A stretch of DNA of 25,750 nucleotides, taken from positions 4,007-29,756 of the forward strand of contig BDDC01000556.1 in assembly GCA_001662425.1 (NCBI GenBank), given 5' to 3'. The number at the start of each line of letters is the position of its first letter. The stretch's first letter is position 1. The stretch comes from Chlamydomonas sphaeroides. Lineage: Eukaryota; Chlorophyta; Chlorophyceae; Chlamydomonadales; Chlamydomonadaceae. This document shows positions 18,301 through 25,750 of this stretch, in pieces. The position numbers and the translations under genes were made by a program. The notes under the pieces were generated by a model. That model did not search any database, had not been told where the DNA came from, and saw only the letters and a program-made list of their open reading frames with translations.

Positions 18301-19058
18301 GCATGAAGCGAGGCGCACGCCTGGAGGGGGGCGAGGCGCACGCCTGGAGGGGGGCGAGGCGCACGCCTGGAGAGGTTTCGCGCCTGGTGTCTGAGGGCCG
18401 GCCGCTGCGCTGGCCGCTTCGGTGCTTCATGTGTCGGTCCCGGCAGCGGCAGTCGCACAGGGCAGCAGCCCGCGCCCTACGGCCCGGCTTGCTGTGGGGC
18501 TGGCACCTGGCAGCCGCTTGTGGTGTGAAGGTCCATCTCTGGCGCCCCGTGAGGGTGCCCGCTGGCGGCACACGAGGCCACAGCCGGGGGAGCGTCAGCA
18601 GCCACATAGCCCACCCACCCCCCAGTCCCAATGATGTGCGGCACCGGCGCTCACTTTTGCACGGGGTCCATCTCATCGTGCTGAAACTCGAGCTGCTTGG
18701 CCAGCTGCCGGCCCAGCCGCTCCCACTCGGACGCGTTGGCCCGCACCGACTCGGCGCTGATGCCGCACGAGCCCAGCAGCGGCCCCGTCAGGATGTAGTC
18801 GACCAGGTCGGAGCCGGTGAGCGGAGCGCAGGCCTGTGCGACTGAGGGGCCGGCGGATGGATCCCCCACGGGCGATGCCAGGCACGCCACCGTGGATGCG
18901 CGCGGCGAGGGCGCGGGTGCTGGACTTGTTACGGCGCCCACGGCCGCTGGAGCAGCGGCATGATGCGGAGCAACGGCGCGGGCGCCTCGGCTTGGCTTGG
19001 CACCGGTAACCCTGGCGCTGCTGCGAATGCCGCCCGAGGTGTTCGGGACTTTTGTCAT
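15304..19058 (-). CDS. GLYK: D-glycerate 3-kinase, chloroplast (photorespiration), 8 exons
   Basis: Exons in coding order: 19058-18655, 18232-18136, 17957-17867, 17316-17276, 16962-16820, 16508-16430, 16187-16017, 15537-15304; 420 codons (419 aa), all in phase. The enzyme phosphorylates D-glycerate to 3-phosphoglycerate with ATP, the last step of the photorespiratory C2 cycle, in the chloroplast stroma. The first 75 or so residues are rich in Ala, Pro, Arg and Ser and look like a transit peptide. The kinase fold follows: LRIYHYYLPVYWW, P-loop APQGCGKS at 172-179, VDDFYLT at 201-207, the family signature RGNAGTHDL at 227-235, FFEGWMSGF at about 288-296, WVFQWRLQ at 343-350, and the end FIPAYTAYLPQLYAQGP. 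All motifs are present, so it should be active. Introns contain minisatellites. It lies head to head with the USP gene (745 bp between ATGs). The first ATG is chosen because no better Met lies just upstream. Confidence 0.95.
15851..15918 (+). repeat. 24-bp tandem repeat in GLYK intron 7
   Basis: Units at 15851-15874 and 15875-15898 are identical, followed by a degenerate third from 15899. They contain CTTAGCTCC and are pyrimidine-rich on the + strand. Confidence 0.8.
17481..17511 (+). repeat. 11-bp tandem repeat in GLYK intron 3
   Basis: TGGCCCATCGT occurs at 17481-17491 and 17492-17502, then a partial third copy. Confidence 0.8.
18308..18373 (+). repeat. 23-bp minisatellite in GLYK intron 1
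   Basis: Three units at 18308-18330, 18331-18353 and 18354 onward share GCGAGGCGCACGCCTGGAG; the third decays after that core. Confidence 0.85.
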
Positions 19059-19803
19059 AATGCGGAGGATATGTACCGCGCTCGAAGCAAGTGTTTGGGC
19101 GTAGCGCGATCGGCGTTGTGCTAGTCGTTGACAAGTGCGCGCGACCAACAACCAGAATGCAAGCGAGCTGCAAACGAGTCGCTGGTGTGCGCTGCAAGGC
19201 ACCCCAATGGCAAGTTTATAAACGCAAAGTATTGGGTGCTCACTGCTGCAGCAAACGAAGAGAAGCACTACTATGTACGGCTCGGTCGAGTTGTGCCCTG
19301 TTGTGCGCGAGGCTCCTGACGCCTGTTGCGGCTGTCTGCTCACGATGAAGGCTGATTGCGGCAAGCTGGGGCGTTGCATTTGCAGAGGAGGGCGGCAAGG
19401 GGAAGAGGGGGAACATGGGGGAAGAAAGAGGGAGAGTGGGGGAAAGGAGGAACGTCCGCCGATTCGTGTAGGATCGTGTCCACTCCATAGTACACGCCGG
19501 AGCTGATGACAGTTCATTCGGGATGCAGGGGTTGGTCGGTCTCAATCTTGGGTGCACGCCGGGGAGGGGAAACGAAGGGGAAGGCAGGGGAAGGCAGCGG
19601 GCTGACGCGGCATACACCGTGGCGGTGCACCTTGGCATTCGTCGGGCATATTGTGCCCTCCGACATGACGCTTTGCATATCCTTATCTGCACGAAACACA
19701 CACACCGAAACAAGGCTACTTTAGTGTTCTTCGACATCTCCCCGCAACTGAGCAACAGCTTCGGCACTGCGACCCGAGTACTAGAGGTGCAACGCAAGCT
19801 AGC
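19059..19803. other. Divergent upstream region shared by GLYK and USP
   Basis: 745 nt lie between the two start codons. It has AT-rich patches near 19190-19220 and a G/A-rich stretch at 19384-19450 with many GGGG and GGAA runs. No convincing exon or TATA box was identified. Confidence 0.5.
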
Positions 19804-21876
19804 ATGGAGGGCTTCCCTAAGCGCCACATCCTCGTGTCTGTTGACGACTCGGCGGTGAGGTGCCCGCTCTTCCGGAACGGGCCCGCAACCTTCTGCAGTC
19901 CGCAGCAGACGCCAGCGAACCGAATTTGCGTACATGATGTATGACGCGGATGCATCGCCACGTCTGCGGGCTGGTGACCTTGGCACGTCGCGGCATTCGG
20001 CCTCTGCCTTTGGCACGACCCGCCGCACTTCTGCCGCGTAGGCCTCCGTACGGGCGCTGGAATGGGCTGTTGACAACATCTCGCGACCCGGCGATGAGTT
20101 TCACCTCTTCCACGTAAGCAGGTTGCGCCTCCCAACCGTTCCCCCACGCGACACGGAAACCTCCCCAGCTGCGCATGTGTGCATGGCTCGCCCTAAAAAG
20201 AGGCCACCCAGACCAGACGCAAACAGTTGGTCATTATGCGGTTGTCGCCGGGGCTATTTCAGGGGTCTCGGGTCCAAGGACAATCACGAAGTACGTGCGG
20301 GCAAGCTCTAATGCTGCGACGTGAAGCCGCGTGAGCAGCCACACCGCGCCCGAAACTGCGTCACGGAAACCAGCGCTCTCCTCCCGGCCCACGTGCAGGT
20401 CATCCCCCCGGGCCAGTACGTCGTGCTGTCCACCGACCTCGGTAAGAAGATGGCGCGTATGTCGGGACCCTCACCCCCCGAATTGCTTCACCGAAGCCCC
20501 TGGCCTCCGCTTCTGCCGGTCGCGTGCTCGCCAGGGTGCTCAATATCCGGCCCTGTCTCTGACCGACCTGCAGGCATGGAGGAGGTGGTCGAGGACGACG
20601 AGGTGAGCGCCGGACCTCACAGCACGCGTAGGAGGCGGGTCGCCCACGGAGCAGGGTGCCGGGTCCCAGGCCTCGTACCGCAAAGTCTCACGGGTCCGCC
20701 CGCTCTGCCCACCTTGCCCCGCATACCTCATCAGGCCACCCGCAAGCGCGTGGAGGACCACGCCCGGGCCATGATCATGGAGAAGTTTGTGCCCAAGCTG
20801 GCAGGAGCCAAGGACGTAAGCAGGGCGGCGTTGAGGAGGGGACCGGCACGATACGGGCACCGCACCGCTGGCTTGCCGCGGCATGCGGGCGCTGCCGCCT
20901 TGTGCCTTCAACCCGCCCCGCTGATGTTGTCCCGGGTCGGCAAGCTGCGTGCCTGGTCCTGCTGCAACTCCCAACCCCGCAACCGTTAGCCAAGCTTGCC
21001 CGCGTCTCCTCGCCTCCCCGCCTCCTCCCCGTCCCTTCCTTCCCCCTGACCCTCCTTGCCCGCTCCGTCCCCTCCTCCCCGCAGCTGCAGTACCAGGTGG
21101 AGCTGGTGCGCTTCGCCACCGACAACGAGTCCATCGGCGCCGTCATTTGCAAGCGAGCCGACCAGCTGCAGGCCAGCTGCGTGGTCATGGCCAAGCACAA
21201 CAAGGGCTCCATCAAGGTGGGGCGGGGGCCGGGGTGGAGAAGGCTGGGGAGGGGAGGCAGACACGCGGGAACGGCAGGGAAGGGTAGGCCGGCGTGAGGG
21301 CAGCGGTGGGGCGGGGGTAGCGGGGCGGGGCAGATATCCTGTGCATGGGGCGCCAGCGCTGCTGAGAGCGGGGCTCGCACTGGCGGAGGACGGGATGTGC
21401 GGTGGTGCAGTGAGGGTACGCTGCTTGGTGTCGGGTTGGGTGTGGGGTCCAGGTGATGGTGGATCGATGTGCAAGCATAGTGGAGGTCCCAGCGGAGGTC
21501 CCGAGCAGGCAGCGGCTGCTTGGTGTCGGGCCGGGCCCCGGCAACAACATGCTTCAGCGCTGACACCGCCTCCGCCTGCCATGTCCTCCGCTGCTTCCCT
21601 TGCCACGAACAGGAGTTCTTCGTGGGCTCGGTCTGCAACGTGAGCCGGGCGCAGAGCCGGGCCGCCGGCTGCCCTCCCCTGGGCGTCAGGCCTGCATGCC
21701 TGCGTTGCTTTCTGGACACAGCGCCAGCCCAAACCAGGGCACAGCGCCCACCCAAGGACCTGCAGTGAGCCGCTGCTGTGTGCCCGCTTGCCGCCCCGTG
21801 CCCCCCCCCCGCCCCCGCCCCGCAGTACGCCACGCACCACTGCAAGAGCCCCGTGCTGGTCATGCACTGCGACTAG
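19804..21876 (+). CDS. Universal stress protein (USP/UspA domain), 8 exons
   Basis: Exons: 19804-19854, 20042-20113, 20399-20441, 20574-20602, 20735-20815, 21085-21216, 21613-21639, 21826-21876; 162 codons (161 aa), all in phase. USP domains are single Rossmann-like folds that dimerise, often bind ATP, and are linked to stress responses; targets are mostly unknown. The start KRHILVSVDDSA is the typical first strand and D-D-S turn. SVRALEWAV follows, and the end holds VVMAKHNKGSIKEFFVGSV and SPVLVMHC. In the usual ATP loop G-2x-G-9x-G-S/T, the last GS is kept but the first two Gly appear as Ala and Asn, so ATP binding may be weak or altered. No targeting signal is seen. Intron 2 carries one copy of a dispersed element. 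Exons as short as 27 and 29 nt rest on protein continuity. Confidence 0.9.
20157..20272 (+). repeat. Dispersed element, copy 1, inside USP intron 2
   Basis: These 116 nt match the reverse complement of 22759-22873 with four substitutions and one single-base indel by eye. Weaker similarity continues to about 20283. It lies wholly in the intron between exons 2 and 3. Confidence 0.88.
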
Positions 21877-22448
21877 ACCAGGAGGGGGAGGAGGCAGGGC
21901 AGGGCAGGACTGGCGAGGAGCTGGGGCGGTGCTCTGCGGCTGCTAGGGGCAGCAGGGGCGTGTTGGGCCCTTCTTGGCGGGGGCCGGCGCATGCTGACTT
22001 GCGACTGCCTCTCTTGTTGCATTGGCAGGTTGGGAACTTTAGGTAGTGCGGTTGCAAGGGGGGCACGGTTGTGAGCAAGGGGGGCGTAGTGTTGGGTTGA
22101 TCCTTGTTGCGCTCGAGGCATCGTGCACCGCATGAGGAGGCGCATGCCGGGTGTCAGGGGCGAGATACTAGGCTGCGCGGGGCCTTGCGTACTTGATAGC
22201 CTTAGCGTCGTCGCCTGGCGCGCGCTGCATGTGCTGCTGTGTGGGGGCGGACCGCGTGGCTGCACTGTGGGGCTCGGACCTGGCGTACACGCGCTGCTGG
22301 TAGCCGGTGGATGTGGGAGCGATGGGCCGTCGCATGTAAGGACAGGCCCCCAGCGTTGCTGAGGGTGGAGGGTGTCTCGCCGTGGACTCGGTAGCGTGAT
22401 TGTCGGTCATTCCGTGCGACAGCAGCAGAAGCCTACGCCTCGAGGTGC
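21877..22448. other. USP 3' UTR and spacer
   Basis: GC-rich sequence after the USP stop, with a TGTAA at 22335-22339. No other gene is supported up to the start of the 87-aa ORF. Confidence 0.5.
22335..22339 (+). terminator. TGTAA poly(A) signal, USP gene
   Basis: 459 nt after the USP stop on the coding strand, a normal algal 3' UTR length. Confidence 0.55.
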
Positions 22449-22712
22449 ATGCCGGAAGCGACCTCGTCGACTGCTGCAGCGCCGCCCCTGCCTTGCCGTG
22501 CCCTGCGCACCGACAGCGCCGTCCAGCTGCTGGACCGCGCCGTGGAGGAGGGCTGCGAGCTGCCCTCCCTGCCGCGCCTGCTCGACACCCACGGCATCGA
22601 TCCGGCCGCTATTGCTGGAGACATGAGCGGCCTCGGCGTGCCGTGGGAGGCGCTCAGCGCTGCCGCCGCCAGCGCCACGCCCGACTCGGAGGCCAAGATC
22701 GAGTGGCTGTAG
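22449..22712 (+). CDS. Hypothetical 87-aa ORF, or last exon / remnant of an unknown gene
   Basis: An uninterrupted frame runs from ATG 22449 to TAG 22710-22712. I do not recognise it. From about residue 22 (TDSAVQLLDRAVEEGCELP) to the end (SEAKIEWL) it reads like a real soluble helical protein, with acidic and hydrophobic residues spaced as in helices, and with C/G-ending codons. The first 20 residues are less convincing. A possible acceptor (GACAG) lies at about 22520, so it may instead be the terminal exon of a longer gene, but no upstream exons were found between it and the USP poly(A) signal. It could also be a fragment left by rearrangement, since a dispersed repeat begins 47 nt after its stop. 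Confidence 0.3.
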   Translation: MPEATSSTAAAPPLPCRALRTDSAVQLLDRAVEEGCELPSLPRLLDTHGIDPAAIAGDMSGLGVPWEALSAAAASATPDSEAKIEWL

Positions 22713-22758
22713 GCGGCGTTTGGCCTTTCTCAGGGACGAGGGCACGGTTGTCGGTGTG

Positions 22759-22873
22759 CCCGAGACCCCTCAAATACCCCGGCGACAACCGCATAATGAC
22801 CGACTGTTTGCGTCTGGTCTGGGTGGCCTCTTTTTGGGGCGAGCCATGCACCCATGCGCAGCTGGGGAGGTTT
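22759..22873 (-). repeat. Dispersed element, copy 2, inverted relative to copy 1
   Basis: 115 nt, the reverse-complement match of 20157-20272. Similarity ends abruptly after the AAACC end. Both copies encode MARPKKRPPRPDANS in one frame, differing at the next residue (W or R), but this may be chance translation of a conserved repeat. Confidence 0.88.
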
Positions 22874-23344
22874 GGCCTTTCGCCCGCCGAAGTGCCAGCC
22901 GAAGCCACATCCGAGGCCACGCCGCCCGGCACGTTTGCGAACTGCATGGACACCTTCGGCTGCTCCTCGCGCGCGCGCTTTGCGGCGGGCGGGGTAGCGC
23001 GTAGCGGAGCAGGTGGCGCAGGCCGTTGATGCACAAGCATGGCGACGGGGAGGGGCAGCTACTGCTTGGCAGGTGCGCAGTCGCGGGGCGCATCACCGGG
23101 CAACCCATACAGGACGCAGGAGCCCTGTCCCAGCTGTGGCCCAGTCCTATGGCTATGAGTCCTGTCCCAGCTATGGCCACGTCCCACGCAGGACGTAGGA
23201 GCTGTACATGCGGCGAGCGAGGCAGCTTGGCTTTGTGCGTAACGGCGATACCTGCTTGGCCCGTACGCGGTTGCTGGGCGCAGGCAGGCCAGCAATGCGC
23301 GGGAGCTTGCTGCCCTGCACCACGTCCTTGCGGCAGCTTGTGGT

Positions 23345-23349
23345 TTACA
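23345..23349 (-). terminator. Possible TGTAA poly(A) signal of the helicase gene
   Basis: TTACA on the + strand, 593 nt after the helicase stop. Confidence 0.45.
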
Positions 23350-23518
23350 CTTGGGAGGCTCCACATGCCGCCGCCCTGGCCCCCCCAGCATCCCCCTGCC
23401 CTGCGCCCTGACCGCAGTCGCGCAGTGCCGCATCCAACAACACAGCGCCGCCATCGTACAAGGCGACCATCGTCTCCGGCCCGTCCTTCCGGCTTCCATC
23501 CAAGCCTCGCATCTGATA

Positions 23519-23554
23519 TCAACCGTGTCAACCGCATCAACCGTATTAACCATG
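23519..23554 (+). repeat. Four-unit 9-bp tandem repeat
   Basis: TCAACCGTG, TCAACCGCA, TCAACCGTA and TTAACCATG follow each other directly. Confidence 0.8.
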
Positions 23555-23941
23555 GTCGATCCGGGTTTGCCATCATCGCAAGCGGAATGCCCGAACCGAT
23601 AGCCCGCTGGGGCTCTCCAATTAACCGAGCTTGATGGGACGGCTTCCGAGTGGGGCAGCGATCCACAGTCCCACTGATACCCACCCAACGAAGATACGAG
23701 GCCCGCGTTCCATCCTCTGCTGCCAACCAGGTTCCAGCCCGCGCACGGCGCCTGCACGCCAGCCTCGCTCTCCAGACCGCCGCAGGCCGCCGCAGGAGGC
23801 TCGACTACTGGGCCGCTGCACGGCACCACGCGCAAAGCGCCCTGCCCTCCGCTTCCCGCTGATCCCCATTACGTGAGACGCACCACCTCCACACGGCAAT
23901 GAAGTGCCATCCGCCTGCCACCTGCCTCCCCTTTACCGGCC

Positions 23942-25750
23942 TTAGTCCAGGCGCCGCATCTCGCCGCCCTCCGCCTCCAGCCCCCCGCCCAGGTACCGCA
24001 TCTCCGTGTCCACCTCCCCGCCCGGGCCCAGATCCGCACCGCTGCCGCCGCCCGCCGCCGACAGCACCAGCCGCCCCAGCGCCGACGCCAGCTCCGCCAC
24101 CTCCTCGCCGCCCTGCCCGGGCCCCTCGCCCTCCTCACCCTCCAGCGGCGCCGTCAGCAGCCCCGGCGGCAGCGCCTGGCCGGTCATGGCGCCCCTGTCC
24201 GCCATGAAGACCAGCAGGCGGCGCCAGTGCGGGTCCTGGGCCAGCACCTGAGGGAAAGGGAAAGGCCCGATGGGGATCTGAAACGGTTGCGCCACACACC
24301 GAGCGCACCGCCGACTGCGGTACGCACAGCAACTCCCAACCAAACCAAATCCCCGCGACACCTCGGCCTTCCCAAACCCCGTCCCTGCCCCCTCCGCCGC
24401 CGCTCACCTCTGCGTTGCCCACCACGATCAGCAGCGCCTTGGCCCGCGTGACGGCCACGTTGAGGCGCTTGGGGTTGCGCAGGAAGCCAAGGCGGTGGCG
24501 CGCGTCCAGGGCCAGGTGCTCGGAGGACGAGCTAGGCGGCCAGGGGAAGGGGAGGGCGTGAGTTGGGCTTGGGATATGAAAGGGCACGACGACGGGTTGG
24601 GTCGAGGCGCCGCTGCGCCCCCGCCACCCCCTTGCTCACCGCACGGTGCTGATAATAATGACGCGCCGCTCCTGGCCCTGGAACTCCTCCACGCTGCCGA
24701 CCTGGCGGGCGAGTGAGTCGAGGAGTGGGCGGGGGGTGGGAAAGGGGCAGTGGGTGCAGGCGAGTGGTGTTGGCATTGGCAAAAGTAGCCCAAACGCCGG
24801 TGGGAAGCGCGAACGCGGAAAGCCTCTGTGTCTGTCCTTGCTCATGGGCGGGGGAAAGGTCTGGAGTGCAAGGGTCGACAGCCGTCAGCCCACTTGCCCC
24901 CTTGCACCTTGCGCACCCTTGTAGCCCGGCCCCCACCTTGATCTCCCTGTCCAGGCTGGCCAGCTGCTCCCGGATGCGCTGCACCTGCGGTCGCAGCGGA
25001 AGCGGCAGCGGCAGCGACAGCGGCGGCGGCAGCGGGCAAGGCGTGCTGGGACCCGCGAAACAGGTCACCAGGCAGCGGGCGGCCCCGCCGCCCCAGCGCC
25101 GTTGTCCTTCCCTCCCTGCCCCTCGCCGCCACACGCCGCCACACTCGAACCTGCTTGCGGTAGGGCGAGATGACGCCGATGTCGAGTCCCGTCACTCGGT
25201 TGCGGCGCAGGTCGCGCAGGCTCTCCACGTAGGCCTTGACCTGCGGGGAGCGACCGCATGGCGAAGGGGAGGACGCGGGAGGAAAGCAGGGGTGTAGCTC
25301 CGCACGCAGGCAAGGCTGGCATCGCATCTGTCGTTCTGTACGGCACCTCACCTGCCGCATCTCGTCCAAGTTGTACCAGGAGGGGCTGGAGGCCTCCTGC
25401 ATGTCCCGACCCACGATGTGGTGGAACAGCATCGGGCAGCTGTGGGGGCGGCGGGGGGGGGGACAGCAGAACGAGCACATACCGGTAGTGGGTGAGAGGA
25501 GGGGCAAGGGCGACTCGGGGCCTGACTCATGACGCCGCGCCGCCACAGGCGCTTTCCGCAGCAGACTACCGACTTCCTCTGCACCATCCACTGCCACACC
25601 GGTTCACTGTCCGGCTGCCTCCCACCTCTTGTTGGGAAGCTCGGGCCAGTGCAGCAGGCCGTGCGTGATGTCGCTGTTGGCAGCCGCGATGAGCTCGCCG
25701 TAGTAGAAGGCGGCGTTGGGCATGGCCAGGATGTCGGGGTGGGAGCGGTA
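23942..25750 (-). CDS. MOV10/SDE3-type SF1 RNA helicase, C-terminal part (5' end beyond window)
   Basis: Exons in coding order: 25750-25626 (continues past the edge), 25439-25352, 25240-25151, 24984-24937, 24701-24640, 24531-24408, 24247-23942; 280 aa plus stop, all in phase. This is the second RecA-like domain of a UPF1-like helicase. YRSHPDIL stands at the start, then CPMLFH and SPSWYN, IGVISPYRKQ, VGSVEEFQGQER (motif V) and NPKRLNVAVTRAKALLIVVGN (motif VI, arginine finger). The order, the SPSWYN segment and the DPHWRRLL end match MOV10 and plant SDE3, which unwind RNA 5' to 3' and act in small-RNA silencing and mRNA decay in cytoplasmic granules. After the core comes an acidic, Gly-rich tail of about 65 residues ending MRRLD. 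The Walker A and DExD motifs would be outside the window, so activity cannot be judged. Confidence 0.92.

Larger units (their letters stand above)
22713..23941. other. Intergenic with repeat copies; 3' region of helicase gene
   Basis: It contains copy 2 of the dispersed element (22759-22873), a duplicated CCTGTCCCAGCT motif near 23122 and 23160, a 9-bp tandem repeat (23519-23554) and a minus-strand TGTAA at 23345-23349. Short open frames, such as one around 22880-23029, show no family similarity. Confidence 0.5.

Noticed and set aside
22770..23726. 318-codon minus-strand open frame
   Set aside because: It runs through the dispersed element and the tandem repeat, and has no recognisable domain.
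1..25750. tRNA, rRNA, CRISPR array, prokaryotic operon or phage system
   Set aside because: Nothing of the kind was seen; the spliced genes are eukaryotic and the repeats are short tandem or dispersed types without regular spacers.

Overview
The window is nuclear DNA of a green alga. The evidence is very high GC, genes split by many short introns with GTGAGY or GTGCGG donors, strong C/G-ending codon bias, TGTAA poly(A) signals, organelle-type N-termini, and a beta-tubulin whose length (443 aa) and acidic tail match Chlamydomonas as I remember it. Chlorophyceae, order Chlamydomonadales, is the best guess; the species cannot be read from the sequence. Exons were placed by hand from splice sites, reading phase and family similarity. 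Every model below closes in frame, except that tubulin crosses a 10-N gap.

Layout: (1) 984-3397 (+) chloroplast rhodanese-like protein, 7 exons. (2) 4409-5629 (+) and 6087-7289 (-), two ABA4-like (DUF4281) membrane protein genes tail to tail, with a 126-bp perfect inverted repeat at their 3' ends. (3) 7633-10505 (+) a TPR-like plus Methyltransf_16 protein. (4) 11186-13160 (-) beta-tubulin, 5 exons. (5) 13161-15303 no convincing gene; GLYK 3' end and tubulin upstream region. (6) 15304-19058 (-) D-glycerate 3-kinase of photorespiration, 8 exons. (7) 19804-21876 (+) universal stress protein, 8 exons, divergent from GLYK. (8) 21877-23941 USP 3' end, an 87-codon ORF of unknown status and half of an inverted dispersed repeat. 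(9) 23942-25750 (-) the C-terminal half of a MOV10/SDE3-type RNA helicase that continues past the window edge.

The genes do not form a pathway. Two or more products (rhodanese, GLYK, probably the ABA4-like pair) belong to the plastid; tubulin is cytoskeletal and flagellar; the helicase family acts in RNA silencing.

No new multi-gene system was found. The most interesting structure is the inverted ABA4-like pair: near-identity tracts cover intron as well as exon sequence and alternate with clearly diverged tracts, which points to gene conversion. Read-through transcription could also give double-stranded RNA. Smaller points are two GC-AG introns, a stop-free 102-nt intron present in only one ABA4-like copy, a 5-nt starting exon in the methyltransferase, an assembly gap that fakes a tubulin frameshift, and a ~116-bp inverted element with one copy in a USP intron.
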